A stretch of 64,000 nt of DNA from Streptomyces sp. WMMC940 (GTDB taxonomy: Bacteria > Actinomycetota > Actinomycetes > Streptomycetales > Streptomycetaceae), in assembly GCF_027460265.1 (NCBI RefSeq), contig NZ_JAPZBC010000001.1:5374001-5438000 (forward strand), read 5' to 3'. The notes beneath the pieces are model-generated. The model did no database searches. It was given only the letters and a program-made list of their open reading frames with translations, and had not been told where the DNA came from. Positions 34,244 to 42,758 of this stretch are shown one piece after another (positions within the stretch are counted from its first letter, which is position 1; each line of letters opens with the position of its first letter). A program made the position numbers and the translations under genes.

Positions 34244-35044
34244 TCAGTGGATCTCCGTCACCACCACGTCGAGCGCCCACGCCTTCCCCGGTCGGCCCGG
34301 CGCCTCCGCCTCGACCGTGTATCCGAGGTCGCGCAGCACCCCGACCAGTCCGGCCGGGTCCTTCGGCGCGGCGCCGGCCTCCAGCAGACCGCGCACGATG
34401 CGGCCCTTGGTCGCCTTGTTGAAGTGGGAGACCACGGAGCGCTTCTCGACGCCGTCGACGGTCTGCGAGTGCAGCACCCGCACCGTGGCCGTACGGCCCG
34501 CGATCTCGCCCTTCGGCCGCCACGCCGCCGCGTACGCCGACGAGCGGAGGTCCAGGACCAGCCCGTCCCCGGCGGCCTCGGGGAGCGCGGTCGCCATCGG
34601 CGCCCGCCAGTGCGCGCCCAGCGCCCCGAGCCCGGGCAGCTTCACGCCCATCGAGCAGCGGTACGAGGGGATCCGGTCGTCGATGCGGACCGCACCCCAG
34701 AGCCCGGAGAACACCAGCAGCGACTTCCGGGCCCGCCGACGCGCGGCGGCGTCGAGCGTGGCCAGTCCGAGCGCGTCGTACAGCACGCCCGTGTAGATCT
34801 CGCCGGCCGGGCGCGCCCCGGCAGTGCGCAGCCCGGCGTTCTTCGCGACCTCGTCGCGCAGCCCCTCGCTCAGCCCGAGCACGTCGCGGGCCTTCTCCTC
34901 GTCCGCCAGGCAGAGTTCCACGAGCTCGTCGAGCACCTGCGTGCGCGCCTCGGCCAGGGCGGGCAGCGACAGGCCCTCCGGCTTGAGCGGCGCCCCCCGC
35001 CCCGAAGCGGCTTTGCCCTCGGACGGCGGCAACAGCACGAGCAC
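34244..35044 (-). CDS. Peroxide-stress protein YaaA family (DUF328)
   Basis: 266 residues. The family signatures LLPPSEGK at the N terminus, FSGLWGAVR and SHFNKATKGRIVR near the C terminus are clear. In E. coli YaaA lowers free intracellular iron during peroxide stress and binds DNA-related structures. GTG at 35044 has GAGGAG 9 bases upstream. It is transcribed alone. Confidence 0.92.
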   Translation of the reverse strand: MLVLLPPSEGKAASGRGAPLKPEGLSLPALAEARTQVLDELVELCLADEEKARDVLGLSEGLRDEVAKNAGLRTAGARPAGEIYTGVLYDALGLATLDAAARRRARKSLLVFSGLWGAVRIDDRIPSYRCSMGVKLPGLGALGAHWRAPMATALPEAAGDGLVLDLRSSAYAAAWRPKGEIAGRTATVRVLHSQTVDGVEKRSVVSHFNKATKGRIVRGLLEAGAAPKDPAGLVGVLRDLGYTVEAEAPGRPGKAWALDVVVTEIH

Positions 35045-35290
35045 GGCGTTTCTCCTCTGCGACGTACGGACACGGGGGTGCGGCCCCTCGCCAGCGTAGT
35101 CGGCCGCATCGGCGCACCGCCCCGGCCGTCCGGAGCCCGCCACGCCGACCGGAGCGAACAGCGGACGCCGCCGCCACGCCCGCCGTCGTCGCGGTGCGCA
35201 TTCGTTCACCGGTCGTCGTCGCGGTGCGCCGTGGTCCATCGGCGGATCGGGCACGGTGTGCGGGACCGCGCCAGGGACCTCTGCCGACAG

Positions 35291-35422
35291 GGCTCGGGCA
35301 TGGTCCCGGCCGGTCTGCGGGCGGGACCGGTCTGTGGCGAGGCTCGGGTACGGTCCCCGGCCGGTCTGCGGGCGGGACCGGTCTGTGGCGAGGCTCGGGT
35401 ACGGTCCCCGGCCGGTCTGCGG
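35291..35422. repeat. 51-bp tandem repeat in the YaaA-RNB gap
   Basis: Two units of 50 and 51 bases (35291-35340 and 35341-35391) and a third partial unit (35392-35422). Repeated core GGTCTGCGGGCGGGACCGG. A shorter duplication of GTCGTCGCGGTGCGC lies at 35186-35224. No gene is supported between 35045 and 35498. Confidence 0.8.
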
Positions 35423-35498
35423 CGGCGCCGCAGGTGTGCGACCGGGGCACGCAAACGCCCCGGTCGCACCCTCGTCGCCCGGGCCATACGCTCGGCAC

Positions 35499-36941
35499 AT
35501 GCCACGCCGTCGTATGCACGTGACCTGCGCGGCCGACGACCCGCTGCTGGTCTGTCTGTGCGCCCTGCGCGCCCGGCTCGGCGTGCCCGTCGGGTTCCCG
35601 GTCGAGGTGCTCGTCGAGGCGGAGCGGACGGCTCGGGACCCGCGGCTGCCGGAACGGGACGCGACGGATGTCCCGTTCTTCACCGTCGACCCGCCGGCGT
35701 CCGCCGACCTGGACCAGGCGATGCATCTGGAACGGCGGCCGGGCGGCGGCTACCGGGTGCGGTACGCCATCGCCGACATGGCCGCGTTCGTGCCGCCCGG
35801 CGGCGCGCTCGACACCGAGGCGCACCGGCGGACGCAGACGCTCTACTTCCCCGACGAGAAGGTCCCGTTGCACCCCCCGGTGCTCTCCGAGGGCGCGGCC
35901 AGTCTGCTGCCGGGCGGGACCGCGCCCGCGCTGCTGTGGACCCTCGACCTGGACGCGGACGGCCGGACCGTCGCCACCGACGTACGGCGGGCCCTGGTCC
36001 GCAGCCGGGCCAAGCTGGACTACGCGGGCGTGCAGCGGCAGATCGACGCGGGCGCGGCGGAGGAGCCGGTGGCCCTGCTCAAGGAGATCGGGCTGCTGCG
36101 CGAGCGGCTGGAAGTGGAGCGGGGCGGCATCTCTCTCAACCTGCCCGAGCAGGAGATCGTCACCCGGGACCACTCGTACGCACTGGAGTTCCGCGCCCCG
36201 TACCCCGTGGAGCGCTGGAACGCCCAGATCTCGCTGCTGACCGGCATGGCCGCGGCCGGGCTGATGGTCACCTCCGGGACCGGCATCCTGCGCACCCTGC
36301 CGACCGCGCCGGACGGAGCCGTCGCCCGGCTGCGCAGGACCGCGCGGGCGCTGCGCGTCCCCTGGCCGCACCATGTCCCGTACGCGCAGGTCGTCCGGTC
36401 GCTCGACCCGTCGAACCGCCGGCACGCCGCGTTCCTCCAGGAGTGCACGGCGCTGCTGCGCGGCGCCGGCTACAGCGCGTTCAGCGGCGGACGGCTGCCC
36501 GATCCCTCGGTGCACGCGGCCGTCGCCGACGTGTACACGCACTGCACCGCCCCGCTGCGCAGGCTCGTCGACCGGTACACGGGCGAGCTGTGCCTGGCCG
36601 CGTCCGAGGGCCGGGAGCCCCCGGAGTGGGTACGGGAGTCCCTGGACGTCGTCCCGCGGGAGATGGCGGAGGGGAACCGGCGCGCGAACACCGTCGAGCG
36701 CCAGAGCGTCGACACCGTCGAGGCGGCCCTGCTGACGGGCCGGATCGGCGATGTCTTCGACGGGTTCGTGGTGGATGTGCGGGAGCGTGAACCGGATCTC
36801 GGCACCGTCCAGTTGGACGATCCGGCGGTCGTCGCCCCGGTCGACGGCGACGGGGCTGAGCTCCCGCTGGGCGAGGCGCTGCGGGTGCGGCTCACGCTGG
36901 CCGACCCGGGGGCGGCGCAAGTGCGGTTCGCGCCCGCGTGA
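35499..36941 (+). CDS. RNB-domain ribonuclease (RNase II/R family)
   Basis: 480 residues. The RNB motif appears as VDPPASADLDQAM, then FPDEKVPLHPP and THCTAPLRRLVDRY. In E. coli RNase II this segment holds four catalytic acids; the last one is Gln here, so metal binding may differ. I believe related actinobacterial proteins share this change, but that is memory only. No S1 or cold-shock domain follows. It should degrade RNA 3' to 5'. The ATG at 35499 has no strong ribosome site. The 3' end overlaps a convergent gene by 50 bases. Confidence 0.88.
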   Translation: MPRRRMHVTCAADDPLLVCLCALRARLGVPVGFPVEVLVEAERTARDPRLPERDATDVPFFTVDPPASADLDQAMHLERRPGGGYRVRYAIADMAAFVPPGGALDTEAHRRTQTLYFPDEKVPLHPPVLSEGAASLLPGGTAPALLWTLDLDADGRTVATDVRRALVRSRAKLDYAGVQRQIDAGAAEEPVALLKEIGLLRERLEVERGGISLNLPEQEIVTRDHSYALEFRAPYPVERWNAQISLLTGMAAAGLMVTSGTGILRTLPTAPDGAVARLRRTARALRVPWPHHVPYAQVVRSLDPSNRRHAAFLQECTALLRGAGYSAFSGGRLPDPSVHAAVADVYTHCTAPLRRLVDRYTGELCLAASEGREPPEWVRESLDVVPREMAEGNRRANTVERQSVDTVEAALLTGRIGDVFDGFVVDVREREPDLGTVQLDDPAVVAPVDGDGAELPLGEALRVRLTLADPGAAQVRFAPA

Positions 36942-37722
36942 CCGCCCGCAGCAGGTCGCGGGCGTCGTCGGCGTGGCAGCGAACGGTGTGAACCAGGCGC
37001 GTTCTGCCCAGCAGCCCCACCGCCTCGACGGGTTCCGACAGCGTGAGGGTGAGCGACGTCTGCGCACCGACGGGCAGGTTGAGCACGCCTTCCTCCTTCT
37101 TGTCGTGCGTGAACACCAACTCGTAGGAGGCGGAGGCGATCCGCTCCAGCGGGATCCGCAGGTCCACATGGGCGGCCTGGCGCAGCCGCAGCGTGTCCCC
37201 GGACAGCGTGTGCGGCCGGGTCGCGGACGCCGCATGCAGACCGACGACGAAGAGGACGGTGTAGACGTCGAGGACGAGCACCACGGCGTGGAGCACCGGC
37301 CAGGGGCTGAGCAGGTACGACATCCCGACGGCCTCGACGACGCAGACGAAGCCGAAGCCGAAGAGGAGCGCGGCCTGGTCCCGGGCGTGCCCGAAGGCCC
37401 GGTCGCCCGGCCCGACGCCGCTGCGCCGCCGGGCCACCCAGAGCAGCAGGCTCCACATGAGCCGCAGTTCGTGCCCGGCCAGCCGGAGCACCGGTTCCGG
37501 CACCAGCTCCCGCAGCGCCTCGCGCGGTGTCAGCCCCTCCCCACGCCACAGCCGCAGGAAGACGGACGCCTCGGCCAGCAGCAGAAGCAGGACGGCTGCC
37601 TCGGCGGCGGCCATCACCGGCGCGGGCGGCCGTAGCCCCGCCATCAGGCAGACCAGGAGCGCCAGTTCACCGGGCAGTACGAGATAGGCGACGCCTCTGA
37701 GCAGTCGCTTCACCCGCGTCAC
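36892..37722 (-). CDS. Membrane protein of unknown function, coupled to the MerR gene
   Basis: 276 residues with four likely membrane helices (residues 8-32, 36-56, 110-135, 140-165) and a C-terminal cytoplasmic beta-rich domain (LRIPLERIASASYELVF). GTG at 37722 overlaps the MerR stop (GTGA), so the regulator and this protein are coupled. Function unknown; the beta domain resembles a PH-like fold. Its end overlaps the RNB gene by 50 bases. Confidence 0.75.
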   Translation of the reverse strand: MTRVKRLLRGVAYLVLPGELALLVCLMAGLRPPAPVMAAAEAAVLLLLLAEASVFLRLWRGEGLTPREALRELVPEPVLRLAGHELRLMWSLLLWVARRRSGVGPGDRAFGHARDQAALLFGFGFVCVVEAVGMSYLLSPWPVLHAVVLVLDVYTVLFVVGLHAASATRPHTLSGDTLRLRQAAHVDLRIPLERIASASYELVFTHDKKEEGVLNLPVGAQTSLTLTLSEPVEAVGLLGRTRLVHTVRCHADDARDLLRAVTRARTALAPPPGRPA

Positions 37723-38507
37723 CGTGCCCGCTCCGCGACCAGGCGCAGCGCGCGGCGCACGGCCTCGGCCTGGGCCGGGGGGAACTCGGCGAAGAAGGCG
37801 TCCATGAACGTGCTCCCGCCCTCTCCCGCAGGTGAGCCGTTCTCCCCGAGTCCCTCCGCCACCTCGTCGGGCATGCAGTCGGCCAGCGCCCGGGCCGCCT
37901 CCTCGACGCGGGGATCGCCGGTGTCGGCGCCCTCGAGCGCGTCGAGCAGCCCGTACACCTCGTACGCGCGCTCCACCGCACCCGGAGCCTCGGTCATCCG
38001 CCGCATCGCGCCGAGCAGCCGGTCGCGCTCCCCGGCCGGGACGACCGTGTCCAGCAGGGCGAGCACCTCGCGGTCCTTCGCTGCCGTCGCTGACTCGGGC
38101 CGCCCGGCGGTCTCCGCGGTGAGACTGCCGAACAGCGCCGCCAGCTCCGGCGACACCGGCCCCTCGGCGGGCAGCCGCCCGCAGCGCGCCTGCTCCAGCA
38201 CCGCACCCAGCCGTTCGCGCCGTTCGCGGAGCAGCTCCTGCTGCCGGGCGAGATCGTCGTCCAGCTCCTCCAGGACCTCCACGAGCTCCCGTCCCGCGTC
38301 GTCGGCGAGCACATCCCTGACCTCGTCGAGGCCGAGCCCGAGCTCCGTCAGCCGCCGGATGCGGGCGAGCAGCACGGCGTCGCGCACCGAGTAGTCCCGG
38401 TAGCCGTTGGCCCGGCGGGTGGGCTCGGGCAGCAGGCCCTGATGGTGGTAGTGCCGCACGGCACGCGGGGTGACCCCGACGAGTGCGGCGATCTCTCCGA
38501 TCCGCAT
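37719..38507 (-). CDS. MerR-family transcriptional regulator
   Basis: 262 residues. The N-terminal winged helix (MRIGEIAALVGVTPRAVRHYHH) and coiled-coil dimer region are typical. The C-terminal part carries no metal cysteines of the CueR kind, so it is more like drug- or stress-sensing members. A MerR-type overstretched promoter is visible just upstream. It is translationally coupled to the membrane protein that follows. Confidence 0.92.
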   Translation of the reverse strand: MRIGEIAALVGVTPRAVRHYHHQGLLPEPTRRANGYRDYSVRDAVLLARIRRLTELGLGLDEVRDVLADDAGRELVEVLEELDDDLARQQELLRERRERLGAVLEQARCGRLPAEGPVSPELAALFGSLTAETAGRPESATAAKDREVLALLDTVVPAGERDRLLGAMRRMTEAPGAVERAYEVYGLLDALEGADTGDPRVEEAARALADCMPDEVAEGLGENGSPAGEGGSTFMDAFFAEFPPAQAEAVRRALRLVAERAR

Positions 38508-38512
38508 GGCCT

Positions 38513-38544
38513 CAGTAGAAACCCTGACGCTGCGGCAAGGTCAA
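38513..38544 (-). promoter_or_regulatory. MerR-type promoter/operator of the MerR gene
   Basis: Read on the minus strand: -35-like TTGACC (38544-38539), a dyad ACCTTGCC-N5-GTCAGGGT across the spacer (38541-38521), and TTTCTACT as a -10. The long spacer of about 19-20 bases is the MerR hallmark and suggests autoregulation. Confidence 0.6.
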
Positions 38545-38693
38545 GCGGGAACGAGCGGGCGGGTGGGGCGGCGGGGAGAGCGGACTCCGGCGAGGTCCGG
38601 GAGTAGCCGGGAGGGCCGGCGGGTTTGCGGGCTCGGCGGGAGCCGGTACGGCGGTGCCAGGGACCCGGACGCGCCGGGTAGCATGGTCATCAC

Positions 38694-39113
38694 GGCAGAC
38701 GAGCCGGGCGGACGGCCGCGTGGGGACCCCCAGGGTGCTCCCGAGGAACGTCCGGGCTCCACAGGGCAGGGTGGTGGGTAACGCCCACCCGGGGTGACCC
38801 GCGGGACAGTGCCACAGAGAACAGACCGCCGGGGACCTCGGTCCCCGGTAAGGGTGAAACGGTGGTGTAAGAGACCACCAGCGCCTGAGGTGACTCAGGC
38901 GGCTCGGTAAACCCCACCCGGAGCAAGGTCAAGAGGGGCCGCCGCCCGAAAGGGACGGTGGCCCTGCGCGGACGACCGAGGGCTGCCCGCCCGAGTCCGC
39001 GGGTAGACCGCAGGAGGCCGGTGGCAACACCGGTCCTAGATGGATGGCCGTCTCCCCGGCGACCGCGAGGTCACCGGGCGACAGAACCCGGCGTACAGCC
39101 CGACTCGTCTGCC
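38694..39113 (+). ncRNA. rnpB: RNase P RNA (class A)
   Basis: About 420 bases. The P1 helix is formed by GGCAGACGAG (38694-38703) and CTCGTCTGCC (39104-39113). The conserved cores GAGGAACGTCCGGGCTCC, ACAGGGCAGGGTG and the 3' ACAGAACCCGGCGTACAGCC segment are all present, with the AGATGGATGG-like region before P1. It is the catalytic RNA that trims tRNA 5' ends. A strong terminator follows. Confidence 0.97.
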
Positions 39114-39133
39114 CCCACCTGCGGCTTTGCCAC

Positions 39134-39169
39134 GGAAAGGGCCTCTGACCTGCGTCGGAGGCCCTTTCC
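39134..39169 (+). terminator. Terminator of rnpB
   Basis: Perfect 12-base stem: GGAAAGGGCCTC (39134-39145) and GAGGCCCTTTCC (39158-39169), followed by GGTCTTTCGG. Confidence 0.85.
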
Positions 39170-39203
39170 GGTCTTTCGGAGGCTTGCCGCGTTAGGCGGC
39201 GGA

Positions 39204-39254
39204 AAGTCCCTCGGAAGTCCCTCGGACAGCACTGAAAGTCCCTGACAAATCCCT
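39204..39254. repeat. Four short iterons, AAGTCCCT
   Basis: AAGTCCCT at 39204, 39215 and 39236 plus the variant AAATCCCT at 39247. A closely spaced set like this downstream of an RNA gene, at the edge of an accessory region, could be an integrase arm-site array. No integrase gene was found in the window. Confidence 0.4.
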
Positions 39255-39347
39255 GATGCGGAGGCGCGAAGGACGCCTCCGACCTGGGGTAATCAGTTTT
39301 CTCCTGGCCTCAGCGCGCGGCCTGGGGAGCTCGGCGGGAATGTACCG

Positions 39348-39507
39348 ATGATGCGGCAGGTCGCAACGCTCGTCGAGATCACTGAGCCCCGGAGTCCTCG
39401 CGCCGGCCGAGCTCGTCGAGAGCGAACAGGACGCCATCCTCGGCACCGTCCCCGTCGTCCGGGTGGACGAGATCTTCCCGCCGCCCCCGGCCGCGCTCGC
39501 GGTCTGA
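39348..39507 (+). pseudogene. Possible decayed small gene
   Basis: A short reading frame begins at ATG 39348 (MMRQVATLVEIT) and, after an apparent frameshift near 39382, continues in another frame as PGVLAPAELVESEQDAILG up to TGA at 39505-39507. The two parts read sensibly together only across the shift. Function unknown. Confidence 0.35.
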
Positions 39508-39587
39508 CACTCCAGCAGGTTGTCCTACGATCGGCCTCGGTCGCCATTCGGTGGCCGGGGCCCTCGTCGTCTCGGAAGGAACGCGCA

Positions 39588-39911
39588 TTGACCACGCACA
39601 CCCTCACCATCAACGGCGAGAAGGTGACCGTCACCCAGGAGGGTGTCCTTCTGGCCGCCGCCGACGCTCGCCCGAACGTTCGTCCCCGACGCCACGGCGT
39701 CCTCATCGGCTCCGTGCTCTGGGCGCCTAAGGACCTGCTGCGGACCGTCATCGGCAACGACGACCTCGGGAACGTCGACTCCCCGCGCGCCATGAAGGCG
39801 TTCGACAACCTCGGATTCCAGACCTTCACCGAGACCGTCTACACCGCGGACGGCCTTCCCTTCGTCCACCCTGAGAAACAGCTCCGCACACAGGAGGGCG
39901 TTCGATCGTGA
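39588..39911 (+). CDS. Small phage-like protein of unknown function
   Basis: 107 residues from TTG at 39588, with CGGAAGGA 8 bases upstream. Mixed alpha/beta (HTLTINGEKVTVTQEGVLL; APKDLLRTVIGNDDLG). Its stop overlaps a GTG of the next frame (GTGA), as in phage or plasmid operons. Codon use is less GC3-biased than in the core genes. No function can be given. Confidence 0.55.
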   Translation: MTTHTLTINGEKVTVTQEGVLLAAADARPNVRPRRHGVLIGSVLWAPKDLLRTVIGNDDLGNVDSPRAMKAFDNLGFQTFTETVYTADGLPFVHPEKQLRTQEGVRS

Positions 39912-40277
39912 CCAGCCCAACCACCACGTCCGTCTCGCCTCCCTGGTGGCCGCGATCGAGGAGAAGAACGGAGTCCTCCAGGTCGACGTCCGCCGCCTGC
40001 GGGACATCCTCGGAGCCGGCCGCACCGGCAGCACGGTCGCCCGCACCATCGAACCGAGCTCGCCCGCGCGGGCATCCTGCACTTCCCGCCGACCATCCCC
40101 ACCAGCCAGGACCGGCGCGTCGTCCTGTGCACCAACCCGATGGTGAAGCTGGTGATCGAGAACCTCCGTGCTGCTGACGCCGACGAACCGACAGACCCGC
40201 ACATCACGAAGGCGCAGGTAACGCTCGAGCTCGTAGCAGCCGCGCTTAGCCCCGGCCAGAAGACTGAGGAGGCATGA
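39908..40277 (+). pseudogene. Frameshifted gene remnant
   Basis: Sensible protein appears in three successive frames: a GTG start at 39908, then RLASLVAAIEEKNGVLQ and VDVRRLRDILGAGRTGST, then AGILHFPPTIPTSQDRR and MVKLVIENLRAADADEP to TGA at 40275. Two shifts of the same direction, near 39935 and 40060, break it. The last frame overlaps the next gene's ATG, so it was once part of the same operon. Confidence 0.6.
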
Positions 40278-40462
40278 TGACCGACCTGAACACCGGCACC
40301 TGCCCCATCCCGGTGGATGCGAACCGCACCTGCGGCGCCACCCTCCGCTGGGAGGTCACCCCCGAGCGCGCCGTCGAGCCCTACGTCGCCTGCGGCCAGC
40401 ACATCACCGCGCCCATCATGCGCTCGGGCGAGCTTGTGCCGTTCACCGCCCGGCCAATCTGA
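40274..40462 (+). CDS. Small Cys-containing protein of unknown function
   Basis: 62 residues, starting at the ATGATG that overlaps the preceding frame. Contains CPIPVDANRTCGATLRW and YVACGQH, three cysteines and a histidine that could bind zinc. It looks like the last intact unit of a short phage-type operon. Confidence 0.5.
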   Translation: MMTDLNTGTCPIPVDANRTCGATLRWEVTPERAVEPYVACGQHITAPIMRSGELVPFTARPI

Positions 40463-40978
40463 GCACCGCAGCTGGCCGTTGCAGCGCACGCGACCAACGA
40501 GATGCTCGTCAACGGCTGCTCCGCCATGCTTGCGGCGTCGAGGCCGTATCCGTCGACGGCCTGGCCCGCGGTCGAGACACCGCAGGGCTACGTAGTGGGC
40601 GAGGCAGCCATGCCATAAGTCACCGTCCATGAACACTGGCACGTCTTCGACGTCTACCTCGAGAAGAACTTCACCGGATCCACCGTGTGGAACGGGCCCG
40701 ACGTCCCCGTTCATGCGCAGAGCTGCAATGTTCGCGGTTCGTCGCACAGACGGAGAGCAAGTCCGTGGAAGTGGACTAGCTCGGCGTGTTCGACTGATCG
40801 CTACCTGTAGCGGTAGTCGCCCGAGTTGTCAGGTGGGCATGCGTATCCTCGCCTCAAGCGAGTCGGGCACGACAAACGGAGAGCCCCACTGAGGCACCGA
40901 TGCTTTCGCGGGCGCGGTGCAGCAGGGGGCTCGCCGGGATGGTGCAGCCGGGCTCATGTCCAGGGATGTGGAGGATGA
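40463..40978 (+). other. Decayed coding remnants, no intact gene
   Basis: Plus-strand stretches that still read like protein are HATNEMLVNGCSAMLAAS ending at 40618 and HEHWHVFDVYLEKNFTG after it. None has a start, ribosome site and stop together. GC content drops here compared with the flanks, consistent with foreign, decaying DNA. Confidence 0.5.
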
Positions 40979-41183
40979 ATGGCAGCACCAGAGCACGAAC
41001 GTACACCCTCGACGAGCGATACGCGCGATCGCGACGGTCTTCGAGGCGGTGATGCCGTAGGTCCCCTGCTCAGCATGCACGCCGCCCTCGTGCTCATGAC
41101 CTCGGCGTTCATCGGCGTGGTCGTCGGCGGGCTGACGTACCTGAGTACCAGCGACGCGGCGGCGGCACTCACCGCTGGCCTAG

Positions 41184-41315
41184 TACTCCAGCAGCACTTT
41201 GACGTTTTCCCTGTTCAGGGGCGGTTTGGGTGAGTGTAGTGGGCTGCGTTCCGGCCCGTGTTCTCTTTCCCGGACTGCCCCTCGATCGTGTGCAGCCGCC
41301 GCTGATAGTGGCAGC
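41184..41315. repeat. Left terminal inverted repeat of the IS701-like element
   Basis: 132 bases, begins TACTCCAGCAGCACTTTGA and matches the reverse complement of 42623-42754 at every base compared. The transposase start (41336) lies just inside. Confidence 0.9.
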
Positions 41316-41335
41316 AGTCCGGGCAGCCTCCTGAC

Positions 41336-42580
41336 GTGATCGACGAGCGTGCAGTTGAGATCTGGAACGACGAACTCGAGGAACTGTTCCTGCGCACCGG
41401 CCATCGCTTCAGGCGCGTCGAGCCGCGTCGCAGGATGCGTGACTACATCCGTGGACTGCTGGGCCCGGTCGGCCGGAAGAACGGCTGGCAGCTGGCCGAA
41501 TACGCCGGACACCGCACACCCGACCGACTTCAGCGACTCCTCAACGGCGCCCGCTGGGACGCCGATGAGGTCCGCGACGACCTCCAGCACTACGTAGCCG
41601 AACGACTCGGCGAGCCCGACGGAATCCTCATCCTCGACGACACCGGCTTCCTCAAGAAGGGCACCACCTCGGCCGGCGTGCAACGCCAGTACTCCGGCAC
41701 CGCCGGCCGCACCGAGAATTGCCAGATCGGCGTGTTCGCCGCCTACGCCACCACGCAAGGACGCGCCCTGGTGGACCGAGAGCTGTATCTGCCCAAGTCC
41801 TGGACCGACGACCGCGACCGCTGCCGCGCCGCACACATCCCGGACGAGCGGACCTTCGCCACCAAACCCGACCTGGCCAAGGCCATGGTCCTGCGGGCGA
41901 TCGCCTCGCCCCTGCCGATCGCCTGGGTGACCGCGGACGCGGCATACGGCCAGGAATGGCGGCTGCGCCGCATGCTGGAAGAGACCGGCCTGGGGTACGT
42001 GCTCGCAGTCCCCAAGTCCCAGCAGGTGCCGCACTTCGGACGCATCGACCACCTCTTCTCCCAAGCTCCCGACGAGGCATGGGAGAGACGTTCGTGCGGT
42101 GACGGCGCAAAGGGCCCGCGCGTTTACCACTGGGCCGCCCTGCAGATCACCGCCGCCGAGGACTTCGACGGCGAACTGCCCACCCACCAGCGGTGGGCAC
42201 TGGCACGCCGCAGCATCAGCAGGCCCCAGGAGATCGCTTACTACCTCGCCTACGCACCGCTCGGCACCAGCGTCGAGCACCTGGTCCGCGTTGCCGGAAC
42301 ACGTTGGGCCATCGAGGAAGCCTTCCAGGCCGCCAAGAACGAGTGCGGGCTTGACCAGTACGAAGTCCGCCGCTACACTGGCTGGACGCGGCACATCACC
42401 CTGGCCATGCTGGCGCACGCCTTCCTGGCGGTCATGGCCGCCGACGCTGCAGCAAAAGGGGCAGCAGAAACGGTTCCTGCCTCGCGCCCCTCACCGTGGC
42501 TGAAGTTCGGCGGCTCCTGGCAACTGGCCACCCACCCGTCACACGCGCTCATCAGTCCCTCACCAGGTCACGCGCACTGA
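41336..42580 (+). CDS. IS701-like transposase, C terminus frameshifted
   Basis: 414 residues from GTG at 41336. DDE-type transposase with [29 protein letters not shown] and the [22 protein letters not shown] segment of the family. At about 42478 the expected C-terminal coding ([13 protein letters not shown], then [18 protein letters not shown]) is in the next frame, ending at TGA 42721. A missing C in CCTGCCTCGCG would explain it. The present product ends in an unrelated tail, so activity is doubtful unless frameshifting occurs. Confidence 0.88.
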   Translation: MIDERAVEIWNDELEELFLRTGHRFRRVEPRRRMRDYIRGLLGPVGRKNGWQLAEYAGHRTPDRLQRLLNGARWDADEVRDDLQHYVAERLGEPDGILILDDTGFLKKGTTSAGVQRQYSGTAGRTENCQIGVFAAYATTQGRALVDRELYLPKSWTDDRDRCRAAHIPDERTFATKPDLAKAMVLRAIASPLPIAWVTADAAYGQEWRLRRMLEETGLGYVLAVPKSQQVPHFGRIDHLFSQAPDEAWERRSCGDGAKGPRVYHWAALQITAAEDFDGELPTHQRWALARRSISRPQEIAYYLAYAPLGTSVEHLVRVAGTRWAIEEAFQAAKNECGLDQYEVRRYTGWTRHITLAMLAHAFLAVMAADAAAKGAAETVPASRPSPWLKFGGSWQLATHPSHALISPSPGHAH

Positions 42581-42622
42581 GATGGTCACACTGGCGCAGA
42601 CGACGCCAAGCCGCCGCCCGCC

Positions 42623-42754
42623 GCTGCCACTATCAGCGGCGGCTGCACACGATCGAGGGGCAGTCCGGGAAAGAGAACACGGGCCGGAACGCAGCCCACT
42701 ACACTCACCCAAACCGCCCCTGAACAGGGAAAACGTCAAAGTGCTGCTGGAGTA
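42623..42754. repeat. Right terminal inverted repeat of the IS701-like element
   Basis: 132 bases, exact reverse complement of the left repeat as far as compared. It contains the expected end of the transposase reading frame and its TGA. Confidence 0.9.
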
Positions 42755-42758
42755 CTAG

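Larger units (their letters stand above)
41184..42754 (+). mobile_element. IS701-like insertion sequence, 1571 bp
   Basis: Bounded by CTAG on both sides (41180-41183 and 42755-42758). It has 132-base terminal inverted repeats that are identical throughout my comparison (136 including the CTAG copies), which is very long for an IS. It carries one DDE-type transposase gene. The right repeat contains the 3' coding end of the transposase, so the left repeat is an inverted copy of that coding segment. Confidence 0.88.

Noticed and set aside
38694..39113. rnpB as an integration attachment site
   Set aside because: No repeat of its 3' end was found at the far side of the accessory region, and no integrase is present; kept only as a possibility for the iterons.
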